A stretch of 64,000 bases of DNA from Nostoc indistinguendum CM1-VF10 (GCA_019359215.1 JAHHHS010000001.1:124001-188000); one strand, 5' to 3'. Shown: positions 17,387 through 25,941, numbered from the stretch's first letter. The notes: generated by a model not told the origin, from the sequence alone. Made by a program: numbers and translations.

Positions 17387-17926
17387 CTAAGAACAAGTAG
17401 TAAGGGCTGCACCACATTGATCTTCTCTTGTCAACCAACCTTTAACACCTTGATATTCCACCTGCGCCCAATCTCCCTGACAGCCTAACAACTTAACAAC
17501 CGTATTAGCAGGAATTCTTCGCACTTTTAGGCTTTGTTGATTGGTACTAGCATATAAATCCACGCTATTAGTTCCATAGCCCCGCGTTGTTAGTCCTAAC
17601 TTTGGCACGGATACCCATCCAGTTCCTTGAAAACCATCGCTAGCATTAGTAATCTGTACCCAATTTCTAGCAGCACCAATAACCTGAACTGTTTCGTTGA
17701 TGGGGATTTGCCCTAGAATCGTGTTATTTGTACTTGCACCACTCCGCACATTTAAACCTTGCGGATCTGTATCAGTAACGTAGGCAAGAATATCGCACTT
17801 TTGTGGATTAATTGATTTCGCTAAAGCTATTTGATGAGCTATGCCAGTATTGAATATGACACTAATACAACTGAATGCCAATCTCATCACTAAATTTGAT
17901 GCTGAATTTTTAACTTTTATTGTCAT
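17387..17926 (-). CDS. Exported protein with two bacterial SH3 domains
   Basis: A 179-residue protein. Residues ~1-36 form a signal-peptide-like start (MRLAFSCISVIFNTGIAHQIALAKS), though the hydrophobic core is moderate. Two SH3b domains follow: ~45-110 (LNVRSGASTNNTILGQIP, with NWVQITN and GWVSVPKLGL) and ~115-172 (LKVRRIPANTVVKLLGCQGDWAQVEYQGVKGWL). SH3b domains usually bind cell-wall peptides. Four Cys residues near the C-terminus could form disulfides. No enzyme domain is attached, so a wall-binding or adaptor role is likely. No operon partner is certain. Confidence 0.8.
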   Translation of the reverse strand: MTIKVKNSASNLVMRLAFSCISVIFNTGIAHQIALAKSINPQKCDILAYVTDTDPQGLNVRSGASTNNTILGQIPINETVQVIGAARNWVQITNASDGFQGTGWVSVPKLGLTTRGYGTNSVDLYASTNQQSLKVRRIPANTVVKLLGCQGDWAQVEYQGVKGWLTREDQCGAALTTCS

Positions 17927-18163
17927 AGTTTGCTCAAGTTTTTTGCCTCAGTATCTAAAATTGGAGCCTTATTTCTATCTCATAATCTACCCAAACAAAT
18001 TAAGGCTAACTTTGTAACATACATAATTCTCTAAAAGGGATTTTAGTACTGTAATAACACTCCTAATTTTACAAAATTTAGTCCTGGGATGTCTACGACG
18101 GGCTACGCCTATGCAGATGGATGCAACACAACGACATGATTGTGTACTAAAATGCCAGCGCGC

Positions 18164-18245
18164 CTAAATTGTATAAACACTTTTTACGGTCGTTAACTGT
18201 TGACGGTTAACGGTTATCAGTCATCAGTCATCGGTCATCAGCCTT
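18164..18245. repeat. Dispersed repeat, copy 1 (TTTACGGTCGTTAACTG)
   Basis: TATAAACACTTTTTACGG, then GTTAACTGTTGACGGTTAACGG and TCATCAGTCATC heptamer-like units. A closely similar stretch lies at 29117-29180. It contains the palindromic GTTAACTG/TGACGGTTAAC. It sits in the otherwise gene-poor spacer 17927-18564. Confidence 0.75.
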
Positions 18246-18275
18246 TATCTAAAAATATTCGACGATCAATCAATT

Positions 18276-18443
18276 ATGCTTGAATACGCTTCTCCAGCAA
18301 TTATCCCTAGCAAATGTGGAAAGTATCAAGTGTTTATTAGTAGTCTATTGCGTACAAAGCAATTAAGCCCAAATATCCTTAAATTTGAAGATGATTCAGA
18401 TATTTCTGAAGAGATTGTCTCTGAACTGAATAAAATTGCTTAA
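18276..18443 (+). CDS. Possible 55-residue small protein
   Basis: An ATG-started frame encoding MLEYASPAIIPSKCGKYQVF and ending EIVSELNKIA. It lies in the spacer just after a dispersed repeat and before a CCACG/CGTGG hairpin at about 18450-18470. There is no Shine-Dalgarno sequence and I do not recognise it. It could be a small hypothetical protein or a fragment of a larger gene. The rest of 17927-18564 holds repeats only. Confidence 0.3.
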   Translation: MLEYASPAIIPSKCGKYQVFISSLLRTKQLSPNILKFEDDSDISEEIVSELNKIA

Positions 18444-18564
18444 AAAATCACCACGGAAATTTCGTGGCGTAAAGGAGATATTTTAATGATTGATAATACT
18501 AAAATCCTTCAGTGTAAGCTGATAGCCAGCATAGATTTTTGCCAGTTTCTATCTATCTAATACC

Positions 18565-20073
18565 TCACCTCATATCATAGCCAAACAAATTTGGGTCTAC
18601 TTCTCCTAACTGCAACTCTGCTAAACCATATTCCGCCCATCGCCTTTCTACCATCGCCGCCACATCTGGGTCAGATTCCAAAGGCGAACCCCATTCATGG
18701 TCTGTTTCCGGCGGAATCTTTGTAGTTGCATCAATTCCCATACGTCCACCTAAGCCAATCTTTTCACTGGCAAAATCTAACGTATCAAAAGGCGTATTTG
18801 GCAAAATAAAGACATCCCGCACTGGGTCAACTTTAGAACTAATTGCCCACACCACTTGACGCGGATCGCGAATATTTATGTCTTTATCCACAACAATTAC
18901 AAATTTTGTGTATGTAAACTGTGGTAAAGCACTCCAAAATGCTAAAGCCGCCCTTCGCGCTTGTCCCGGATATGCTTTATCAATGGAAATAATTGCGGCT
19001 TTGTAACTTAAAGCTTCCATCGGCAGGAAGAAATCGACAATTTCTGATACTTGTTGTCGCAGTATAGGGGTATAGATGCGATTTAGTGCGATCGCCATCA
19101 TCGCTTCTTCTTTAGGTGGACGACCGCTAAATGTTGTTAAGTAAATCGGATTTTTCCGATGCGTCATACACTCAAAACGTACCAACGGCGAATCCTCAAC
19201 GCCGCCGTAATAACCCATGTGGTCGCCAAAAGGCCCATCTGGTAAAACTTCCCCTGGTGTAATTGTCCCTTCTAAGACAAATTCTGAATCTGCGGGAACT
19301 TCCAAATCGACGGTTTTACACTTCGCCAACTGCACACCAGAACCGCCGTACAATCCAGCAAACAGCCATTCTGATAAATCTACAGGTATGGGCGTGGCAG
19401 CTGCCATGATAATTAAAGGATCTACACCAAGTGCGATCGCAACTTCTAATTTCTTCCCACGTTCAGCCGCTTTTCGCAAATGCCTTGCCCCACCCCGCAC
19501 TGATAACCAGTGAACCGTCATCGTATTTTTGGATTGTAGTTGCAAGCGATACACACCTACATTTGCTGTACCAGTTTCACAGTCCTTGGTAATTACTAGT
19601 CCCAGCGTAATAATCTTGCCAGCATCACCAATATAAGGACGTATTAAAGGCAACTTATTTAAATCTAAATCATTACCTTGAAGCACAACTTGCTGACAAG
19701 CCGGGAAAAAGTCCCGCCCTGGTTTCGCTTTCACCACATCAAACAGCACTTTCCCAAAATCTATCGCCTGGGAAATTTTCTTCGGCGGTTTTGGCTGTTG
19801 CAGCATACTCAGTTTTTTCCCCAGAGTTTCCAATTCCTCTGGATGCTGCATATTCATCGCCCAGCAAATCCTTTCCACAGTTCCCATCAAATTCACCGCC
19901 ACCGGGAAAGAAGCGCCTTTGACATTTTCAAACAACAATCCTGGACCACCTTTTTGCAGCATACGGTTAGAAATCTCAGCAATTTCTAAATTTGGGTCAA
20001 CTAAAGCTGAAATCCGCTGTAATTGTCCTCTTTCTTCCAAAATTTTAATGAATACCCGCAAGTCTCTTGCCAT
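18565..20073 (-). CDS. ubiD: UbiD-family decarboxylase
   Basis: A 502-residue UbiD-type enzyme, which uses prenylated FMN to decarboxylate aromatic acids. In cyanobacteria the homologue is assigned to plastoquinone synthesis (4-hydroxy-3-polyprenylbenzoate decarboxylation). Supporting segments: N-terminal ARDLRVFIKILEERGQLQRI, NVGVYRLQLQSKNTMTVHW, PDGPFGDHMGYYGGVEDSPL (prFMN/substrate site), and THRKNPIYLTTFSGRPPKEE. The C-terminal KIGLGGRMGIDATTKIPPET completes the family pattern. Length is normal and no key segment is missing. The UbiX flavin prenyltransferase it requires is not in this window. Confidence 0.9.
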   Translation of the reverse strand: MARDLRVFIKILEERGQLQRISALVDPNLEIAEISNRMLQKGGPGLLFENVKGASFPVAVNLMGTVERICWAMNMQHPEELETLGKKLSMLQQPKPPKKISQAIDFGKVLFDVVKAKPGRDFFPACQQVVLQGNDLDLNKLPLIRPYIGDAGKIITLGLVITKDCETGTANVGVYRLQLQSKNTMTVHWLSVRGGARHLRKAAERGKKLEVAIALGVDPLIIMAAATPIPVDLSEWLFAGLYGGSGVQLAKCKTVDLEVPADSEFVLEGTITPGEVLPDGPFGDHMGYYGGVEDSPLVRFECMTHRKNPIYLTTFSGRPPKEEAMMAIALNRIYTPILRQQVSEIVDFFLPMEALSYKAAIISIDKAYPGQARRAALAFWSALPQFTYTKFVIVVDKDINIRDPRQVVWAISSKVDPVRDVFILPNTPFDTLDFASEKIGLGGRMGIDATTKIPPETDHEWGSPLESDPDVAAMVERRWAEYGLAELQLGEVDPNLFGYDMR

Positions 20074-20149
20074 TGTTCTAATAAAGCTGATTATTTAAGA
20101 AGTGTGAAGCGCTTTCTTATATTATGGGGCATAGGGCACTTGTACTGAG

Positions 20150-20252
20150 CTTTACCGTAAAGCCTACGGCATAGCAACTCTTAGAGACGCTACGCGTAAC
20201 TTGCTTCGACCTAGGAGTACGCTTAGGGCCCAGCCTCTCATAGAGAAGTATT
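20150..20252. repeat. Dispersed GC-rich repeat
   Basis: Contains CCGTAAAGCCTACGGCATAGC, whose reverse complement recurs with one change near 32758-32780, and ACGCTACGCGTAACTTGCTTCG, which resembles 11083-11130. It is non-coding and forms several small palindromes. The remainder of 20074-20430 shows no gene. Confidence 0.6.
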
Positions 20253-20433
20253 AAACATGGTGCATTGGGAAATAGTTTTCCGTGTTCTCCTCTCCTAATT
20301 TGGTAAATTATTGGGTTTAATTGGAAATTAACCTATTTAGTAACTGTTCTTAACTGTGTTTTCCAAAGTATTTAGGTATCTTATTTAGGGATACGCAATT
20401 ATTTTTGATAAATAAGCGCTAACCTAATCAAAC

Positions 20434-20550
20434 ATGGCCAGAATATACTATACCTTCCTGGCAGGCGGCCTTGTTATGTGGCCTCTGCTGGGTTTATTTT
20501 TTACAAGGTTTAACTGTGCTTTGCTTTTGGGTTTTTCTGAATTTTTCTAA
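20434..20550 (+). CDS. Possible 38-residue membrane micropeptide
   Basis: An ATG frame encoding MARIYYTFLAGGLVMWPLLG, then LFFTRFN and a second hydrophobic stretch ending SEFF. One or two membrane segments are plausible. No Shine-Dalgarno sequence is visible and it matches no small photosystem or NDH subunit that I know. The surrounding spacer (20253-20769) has no other gene. Confidence 0.25.
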   Translation: MARIYYTFLAGGLVMWPLLGLFFTRFNCALLLGFSEFF

Positions 20551-20769
20551 CCTAAGCATTGCGACATAATGCCATTTCAAAAATCTTTGCAACAAATGCA
20601 TCAGCTATATAGGCGTACATCTGTACACCCCCATAAATGTTGACAAAAGGATTTTTTAAATATCCTCGAATATCATGTCCGCTTGATTGTTTATTAAAAA
20701 ATATTTGATAATTGATAATTTTTACAACATTATTAAACTAACATTTATGGAATAAAGCGTATCAGATAT

Positions 20770-21492
20770 TTAAGTAATAATATTGATTTTACCAGTGTCA
20801 ATATCGTAACAAGCACCAACAATTTTTAGTTTACCTTTATGGAGCAACTTAGCTAAAATAGTTGAGTTTTCCTGCAATTTTTCAGTCTGATATTGAATGT
20901 TGGCAATAACCGCATCTTGCATAATGTCACCAGTTCTTAGGTTTACCCTTTCTACAGATGGTTTGATGCCTTCAACAATCAAACCGATTCTGCCAGGAAG
21001 TGGTTCGTTTTTGATTGCTTCTGCGACTGCACCGCATCTTTTATGACCCAAAACCACAATCAACTGCGAACCCAATACTGTTGTAGAATATTCCAGACTG
21101 CCTATAACCGTGTCACTGACGACATTACCAGCAACTCTAACGACAAATAAATCTCCAAGTCCTTGATCGAAGACGATTTCCGCAGGTACTCTAGAATCTG
21201 CACAACCTAATATAGCAGCAAACGGATACTGAGCTTTAGCAACTAATCGTAGACGTTCTAATGATTGATCGGGGTATTTGCGTTTTTGATTGATAAATCT
21301 TTGATTACCATCCAGTAAGCGTTTGATAGCTTCATTAGGACTAACTGGATTAGGGTTATCTGGATGAATATCAGCAACAGCAGTTTGCTCTGTACTCCAA
21401 AAGCTATCACCAAAAGCAGTAGCCGCAATACCTACTACACTTGCAAATTTTAAGAAATTGCGTCGTCCTACAAATCCATTAATTCGACTCAT
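20770..21492 (-). CDS. Exported beta-type carbonic anhydrase (EcaB-like)
   Basis: A 240-residue beta carbonic anhydrase, interconverting CO2 and bicarbonate with Zn. Seen: a twin-arginine signal (GRRNFLKFASVVGIAATAFG) with processing probably near residue 40; zinc-site motifs GCADSRVPAE and GHKRCGAV; and VVRVAGNVV between them. The Tat signal predicts a folded, periplasmic or lumenal enzyme, as described for cyanobacterial EcaB. The start at 21492 (MSRINGF) is chosen because 11 further upstream residues would put extra sequence before the Tat signal. It stands alone. Confidence 0.88.
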   Translation of the reverse strand: MSRINGFVGRRNFLKFASVVGIAATAFGDSFWSTEQTAVADIHPDNPNPVSPNEAIKRLLDGNQRFINQKRKYPDQSLERLRLVAKAQYPFAAILGCADSRVPAEIVFDQGLGDLFVVRVAGNVVSDTVIGSLEYSTTVLGSQLIVVLGHKRCGAVAEAIKNEPLPGRIGLIVEGIKPSVERVNLRTGDIMQDAVIANIQYQTEKLQENSTILAKLLHKGKLKIVGACYDIDTGKINIIT

Positions 21493-21657
21493 CAATCTAC
21501 CTGAAAACAACAAAGCTGTTCTCAAGAAGATATCAGACTTAACTAAGATGTGAGAGTACCTTATTACACGGTTTAAGAGTCATTTAATCTTTACATTGGA
21601 TCGTAATTTATAACTTAAGTAGATAGGCATAATTAAACATACAATAAAATCTTAGTT

Positions 21658-21715
21658 CGTAGTGAGCGATTCATCGCTCATAGCAAATTTTATCAGGACT
21701 AAAGTCCTTACTATA
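21658..21715. repeat. Dispersed palindromic repeat
   Basis: AGTGAGCGATTCATCGCTCA and AGGACTAAAGTCCT are two adjacent palindromes of a common Nostoc intergenic repeat type. No coding potential. Confidence 0.55.
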
Positions 21716-21747
21716 AACTTTAATTTATTTACGCTTATTTACTTTTT

Positions 21748-21874
21748 TAGGACTTACGGAATAAGGAACCGCAGGGGCGCAGAGAAGCCAGTGCGTTGGG
21801 CGGGTTTCCCGACTTATAGCAACTGGCGCGACACGGAGAAAAGATAGCTTGAGAGAGATTTTGCGTAAGTCCTA
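21748..21874. mobile_element. MITE with AGGACTTACG ends
   Basis: Begins TAGGACTTACG and ends CGTAAGTCCTA: inverted repeats with TA at both sides, total 127 bp. The interior includes a GCCAGTGCG...CAACTGGC palindrome. It encodes nothing and is probably mobilised by an IS630-type transposase elsewhere. Confidence 0.75.
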
Positions 21875-21891
21875 TTGTTGTATGTATTCTC

Positions 21892-22056
21892 AGAGGATGT
21901 TTGAAAAGTCCTCATCTTGGTAGCAAAACGTTTTAGATCCCCCTAAATCCCCCTTAAAAAGGGGGACTCTGATTCCGGTTCCCCCCTTAAAAAGGGGGGT
22001 TAGGGGGGATCAATAAGTGCCTAAAATCACAGCCAACCACTTTTCAAACAACCTCT
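21892..22056. mobile_element. MITE with AGAGG..GTTTGAAAAG ends and G/C-run palindrome
   Basis: AGAGGATGTTTGAAAAG at the left pairs with CTTTTCAAACAACCTCT at the right. The core (21936-22011) is a long palindrome, GATCCCCCTAA...TTAGGGGGGATC. Its right end abuts a coding frame that has no start, so it probably cut off the 5' end of the next gene. Confidence 0.75.
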
Positions 22057-22057
22057 A

Positions 22058-22711
22058 AATGCAAAACAGCAATATGAGCAGGCTGCAACAGCAACTGATA
22101 AGCAGACTCGAACAGCAGCTTGGCAAACGGCGCTGAATCAATTAGAGCAGATTCCTAATCAAACTCTGGCAGGAAAAACTGTCCAAAATCAACTAGATAA
22201 TTATAAGCGTGAGTTTCAGGAAGTTGTTGGATTGGCAGCAGGGAACGATCGCATCACTGCTTTAATCACCGCAGCACGGCAATTTTCGTGGCAAGCTGCT
22301 AAAGCTGGTCAAAATCCGCCGCATAGTGTAACTGAATGGCAACAGATAGAAAATTTGTGGATAGAGGCAATTGAGCGGCTCAAAGAAATTTCTTCAAAAG
22401 ATGTGGCGGGTTATACTGATGCACAGAAGTTATTAGCAATTTATGAGGCTAATTTAGGTCAAGTTAAGGTAAGGCGGCAATCTGAGGCAGATGCTGTGGA
22501 AGCTTTGGAGACGGCGCAACGAGAAATCGAAAGGTTACTTGCTTCAATTCCTACTGATGCTGATGATATGGAGAGAAATCAAGTGTTGAGTCAATTGCAA
22601 AGTATTGTTAATCAATTAGAAAAGGTGCAAAATGGCACAACAGCCTATCTAAAAGCTCAAGATTTACTACTATCAGCAAATAATAAACTAAAGCAGCTTC
22701 AAGTTAAATAA
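22058..22711 (+). pseudogene. 5'-truncated gene for a coiled-coil/helical-repeat protein
   Basis: An open frame of 217 codons starts directly at the edge of the MITE without a start codon (NAKQQYEQAATATDKQTRT) and runs to a TAA at 22709. The first possible start inside is TTG 22232. The sequence is helical and Trp/Gln-rich (WQTALNQLEQIP, WQQIENLWIEAIERLKEI), matching repeat units of cyanobacterial proteins of unknown function that have a longer N-terminal part. The N-terminus is absent here, so I regard it as a remnant. Expression from an internal start cannot be excluded. Confidence 0.65.
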
Positions 22712-23311
22712 ATGGTAGCGATCGCTTTGGTATGCTAATATCTCCGCCAAAAATCTTTGCAACATAATGAATCGAATGTAGGAGCATACTGCTATACGCT
22801 CCTACATCTGTATAAGGTATTTCATGAAATGGTATGAGTCCATTTGTACTATTTGTTTTCTGTTTGATTTCTAGCCAGTTGTGGTGAAGCGATGACGCTT
22901 TGCTCTGCTTGTTTACTGCATCCACCATTTCAGGTAGTTTACAGAGCGTGAGCGTCAACAACTGGCCATTGGGTGGGATTTTTGAGACGGGAATTAATCC
23001 CTTGTAGAATTTTCTCAATGTCCCAGTAACCCTGTTGATATATCAATTAAAACTGCAACATGAAAATTTTGGATGCCAAATTGCCAAAAGCACTCAATCA
23101 ATTTTGATTAGGGTAAACATAGACGTTTTTATACCATGAAAAAATGCCCCAGGTTCCCTCTGGAGAAGCTTTACAGGAGTTGTTGTGACTTAGCAGTATA
23201 TCAAAAAGTGATGCAGAGCTTTATATATAGGAAGTTCAATACGCCTTCCTGTTAAATCGGGGTTCTGGCAAATCCGATTAATTTGCATTTTGATCATTTT
23301 TTCCTGAATGA
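22712..23311. other. Gene-poor spacer with a protein-like relic
   Basis: About 600 bp without a convincing gene. On the minus strand, near 22930-23045, one short frame reads YQQGYWDIEKILQGINSRLK, which looks like a decayed protein but is bounded by stops. The 104-codon minus frame at 22704-23018 is not convincing. Confidence 0.35.
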
Positions 23312-23425
23312 ATGTCCTGTTTTGCCTTTCTACTCGCTGTAGATGTGATTAGAAAGGCGATTATTAGGGAGAATTCTTTGAGCATGGATAACGACGGTCG
23401 CGGCAGTGGCAGGAATTTTTATTAG
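23312..23425 (+). CDS. Small ORF ending GRGSGRNFY: possible PatS/PatX-like peptide
   Basis: A 37-codon frame from ATG 23312 encodes a hydrophobic start (MSCFAFLLAVDVIRKAI) and ends DNDGRGSGRNFY. RGSGR is the pentapeptide by which PatS and HetN inhibit HetR in heterocyst patterning; PatX peptides carry RG(S/T)GR. A good Shine-Dalgarno AGGGAG (23366-23371) stands 6 nt before TTG 23378 and 12 nt before ATG 23384, giving 15- or 13-residue products, close to PatS size. Unlike PatS, three residues (NFY) follow the motif. A chance match is possible in this much intergenic DNA. It lies convergent to the ABC ATPase gene. Confidence 0.35.
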   Translation: MSCFAFLLAVDVIRKAIIRENSLSMDNDGRGSGRNFY

Positions 23426-23547
23426 CTTTTGTATTAGTTATATAGATAGCGTAGGCGCAGTCCAAACTAGGCATCGCTATCGCCTGGCAAAGTTTCCTTA
23501 TTTAAAGTGGTGTTATGTTGAATGGGAGCAAGAGTGATTAAAGATGA

Positions 23548-24276
23548 TTAATGTCTTTTACCTGCTCCCAGATATAGCTCACCCACTTTAGGATCATTCA
23601 ACAGTTCTTGACCAGGGCCTGAGATAGCATCGCGTCCCGACTCCAGTACATAGCCGCGATTGGCCATCTCTAAAGCCTTACGGGCATTTTGTTCCACTAA
23701 TACGATCGCAGTTCCCGCCTGATTAATTTGTTTAATCTGCTCAAACACTTGTGTCACCAAAATCGGAGACAAAGCAGCAGATGGTTCATCTAAAATCAGC
23801 AAACTAGGTTCTAACATCAAAGCTTTGCCCATCGCTAGCATCTGGCGTTCTCCTCCAGAGAGAGTACCAGCGCGTTGACGACGGCGATCGCTCAGTCTGG
23901 GAAACATACTAAATATTTTATCTTTGATTGGTTTCAGGGGAACGTTAAGCACAAACGCGCCCATCTCCAAGTTCTCTTCAACACTCAGAGAGGGGAAAAC
24001 ATTGGCGATTTGCGGTACGTAGCACATTCCTCGTTGAACGATTTGATTGGACTTTAACTCCACAATATTTTCACCTTTGAAAGTAATTGTGCCTGTGTGG
24101 GGGATCAAAAGCCCAAAAATTGCTTTTGCTAAAGTAGATTTACCAGCACCGTTGGGGCCAATCACTGTTACCAATTCCCCTGCTGCAACCTGGAAATTTA
24201 CACCTTGCAGGATATCTACATCTTTGATGTATCCAGCGTGGACATTTTGAACATTTAGTAAATAGTCATTTGTCAT
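23548..24276 (-). CDS. Branched-chain/neutral amino acid-type ABC transporter ATPase (LivF/NatE-like)
   Basis: A 242-residue ABC ATPase: Walker A GPNGAGKST, Q-loop YVPQIANVFPSL, signature LSGGERQML, Walker B LLILDEPSAAL, and VEQNARKALEMANRGYVLESG, which is typical of the LivF subgroup. It closely recalls NatE of the cyanobacterial N-I neutral amino acid system, but no other transporter subunit is nearby, so NatE is only the best guess. The membrane and binding-protein partners must be encoded elsewhere, as is common in cyanobacteria. Its ATG lies inside an STRR heptamer (ATGACAAATGAC), so the first codons MTND come from the repeat; no Shine-Dalgarno is visible. Confidence 0.88.
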   Translation of the reverse strand: MTNDYLLNVQNVHAGYIKDVDILQGVNFQVAAGELVTVIGPNGAGKSTLAKAIFGLLIPHTGTITFKGENIVELKSNQIVQRGMCYVPQIANVFPSLSVEENLEMGAFVLNVPLKPIKDKIFSMFPRLSDRRRQRAGTLSGGERQMLAMGKALMLEPSLLILDEPSAALSPILVTQVFEQIKQINQAGTAIVLVEQNARKALEMANRGYVLESGRDAISGPGQELLNDPKVGELYLGAGKRH

Positions 24277-24328
24277 TGGTCATTGGTCATTGGTCATTGG
24301 TCATTGGTCATTAGTCATTAGTCAACAG
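24273..24328. repeat. STRR heptamer array, 5x TCATTGG + 2x TCATTAG + TCAACAG
   Basis: Eight consecutive 7-bp units immediately upstream of, and touching, the ABC ATPase start codon. This is the short tandemly repeated repetitive sequence type known from heterocystous cyanobacteria. Confidence 0.9.
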
Positions 24329-24367
24329 TCAAGTTAAACATAACTATTGACTGTTGACTATGGACTA

Positions 24368-24592
24368 TTAAGGAGTTTTTTGCAACTCCGGTCGTTCTTC
24401 TGGAAGAATCGCCCCTTCTACTGGGCAAACTTGGACACATATACCACAGTCGATGCAAGTGGCAAAGTCAATCCAGTACCAATTTGTTCCCTTGGCATTC
24501 TTGCCTGGCCCATCATGAATACAAGCTACTGGACAGGCATCTACGCAGTCAGCTACGCCTTCACAGACTTCTGTAACAATTGTGTGCGGCAT
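24368..24592 (-). CDS. Bacterial-type ferredoxin with two Fe-S clusters
   Basis: A 74-residue ferredoxin. Cysteines at 10, 16, 20 and 24 (CEGVADCVDACPVACI) and 46, 49, 52 and 56 (CIDCGICVQVCP) can bind two clusters. The CxxxxxCxxxC spacing of the first set resembles 7Fe/8Fe ferredoxins, with insertion GPGKNAKGTNWYWIDF between the clusters. It carries electrons in the cytoplasm; the partner is unknown. It is transcribed from the same strand as hisZ, 134 bp downstream, after a G-rich spacer. Length and motifs are complete. Confidence 0.9.
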   Translation of the reverse strand: MPHTIVTEVCEGVADCVDACPVACIHDGPGKNAKGTNWYWIDFATCIDCGICVQVCPVEGAILPEERPELQKTP

Positions 24593-24636
24593 ATTCTCAA
24601 TTCCCTCTTTTCTGTATCGGCTATTTCTAGCCTAGC

Positions 24637-24726
24637 AGGGGAGTGGGAAGAGGGCAGGGGGGCAGGGGGCAGGGGGACAAGGAGAATAATATATACTCAA
24701 TTCCCAATCCCCAATCCCCAACTCCT
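24637..24726. repeat. Low-complexity G-rich intergenic repeat
   Basis: Runs of GGGCAGGGGG units followed by CAATCCCCAATCCCCAA. Similar strings occur near 27800-27880, 28435-28465 and 51413-51445. It is non-coding. Confidence 0.7.
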
Positions 24727-25941
24727 TTAACGCAATGATTCAATTGTGGGGGAGCCATGAGGTTTAATCCAGGCAATTTGGGCAATGCCGCGATCGCTTG
24801 CATATTGGCGAATAGCGTCTGTATCCCTTCCCCCCAGATCAATTTCTACCCGCACCAGATGGGTAGAATCTCTGAGCTTTTGCGCGTAGGCAAAGGCAGG
24901 GGCATTAGCGCTCGCCGTCTCTGGGACAACTAAGCAGTTACTCGCTGGGGTTGCTTGTGGTAATTGCTGAGTAGACAACAAAACTTGGTATAAATCTTCG
25001 ATATTGAGTCCAAAACCAATTCCGGGGATGTTTTCTCTTTGGGGATGATATAACCCCAAAAGCTGGTCATAACGACCACCACGCCCTAAAACTCTGGCTT
25101 GGGAATCGGTATCGTTGACAACTTCAAAGACGATACCAGTGTAGTAATCTATGGTTTGGATAAGGCTGAGATCGAGGATTAAGGAAAATTTTTTCTCTGA
25201 TTCCAGTAATTCTACTAGGGATTTGAGATTATTTACTGCCTCTCGCTGTTCTTCATCTAGATCCAAACTACTAACTTTTTGTAACACGTCTGCACTGGGG
25301 CCTCGCAGATCCAGCATGATTCTGGCGCGATCACGCAGTTTGTCACTTAGGGGTAAACTATCTATGGTAATGCGGTCGAGATGAGCGATCGCACTGCGAA
25401 CTTTATCCTGTAAGTTAGTAGGAAAGGCACTCAAGAGCGATCGCGTAATTCCCGCCTCACCTAAAATCAAATGCCATTCTTGCAAGCCTAGTGCTGCTAA
25501 ACAATCGGCTACTAACAACAGTACTTCCGCATTCGCCAGCAATCCGCCAGCACCTAATAATTCCACCCCAGCTTGATAAAACTCTTGCTGGCGATTGTGT
25601 CTACTTTCCCAAGTGCGGCGAAACACATTAGCGTTGTAGTACAACCGTTGCGGATAAGTTGTATTTGCCATCCGAGTGACAACAGTACGAGCAATGGATG
25701 CTGTTAATTCTGGACGTAGCCCTAATTCATCATCCTCGCCATTTTGTTGTAGTTGAATCACCATCTGGCGCTGGATTGCTTCTCCTGCCATCAGGGTATC
25801 CATACGCTCTAAAGTCGAGGTGATAATCCTGTGATATCCCCAACGGTGAAACACCTGCTGTAACCGATCTTCAATCCAGCTTTTTTTCTCCACATCCAAG
25901 GGCAATAAATCCCTGGCTCCTGCTGCTGGTTGATACACCAT
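24727..25941 (-). CDS. hisZ: HisZ, ATP phosphoribosyltransferase regulatory subunit
   Basis: A 404-residue histidyl-tRNA synthetase paralogue that lacks tRNA charging and instead activates short-form HisG in the first step of histidine synthesis. Seen: GARDLLPLDVEKKSWIEDRL at the N-terminus, motif 2-like ELTASIARTV and NANVFRR, and motif 3-like GGRYDQLLGLY with IPGIGFGLNIEDLYQVL. The HisA-type RTIDYYTGIVFEV segment reads QTIDYYTGIVFEV. The short C-terminus without a full anticodon-binding domain favours HisZ over HisS. Its ATG overlaps the stop codon of the J-domain gene (TAATG), so translation is probably coupled. Confidence 0.88.
   Translation of the reverse strand: MVYQPAAGARDLLPLDVEKKSWIEDRLQQVFHRWGYHRIITSTLERMDTLMAGEAIQRQMVIQLQQNGEDDELGLRPELTASIARTVVTRMANTTYPQRLYYNANVFRRTWESRHNRQQEFYQAGVELLGAGGLLANAEVLLLVADCLAALGLQEWHLILGEAGITRSLLSAFPTNLQDKVRSAIAHLDRITIDSLPLSDKLRDRARIMLDLRGPSADVLQKVSSLDLDEEQREAVNNLKSLVELLESEKKFSLILDLSLIQTIDYYTGIVFEVVNDTDSQARVLGRGGRYDQLLGLYHPQRENIPGIGFGLNIEDLYQVLLSTQQLPQATPASNCLVVPETASANAPAFAYAQKLRDSTHLVRVEIDLGGRDTDAIRQYASDRGIAQIAWIKPHGSPTIESLR

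Noticed and set aside
22704..23018. 104-codon minus-strand frame
   Set aside because: Composition and lack of ribosome-binding site argue against it; another frame of the same DNA reads more like protein but is broken by stops.
24262..24330. Repeat array considered as CRISPR
   Set aside because: Units are contiguous 7-mers without spacers; this is STRR. No CRISPR array or cas gene was seen anywhere in the window.
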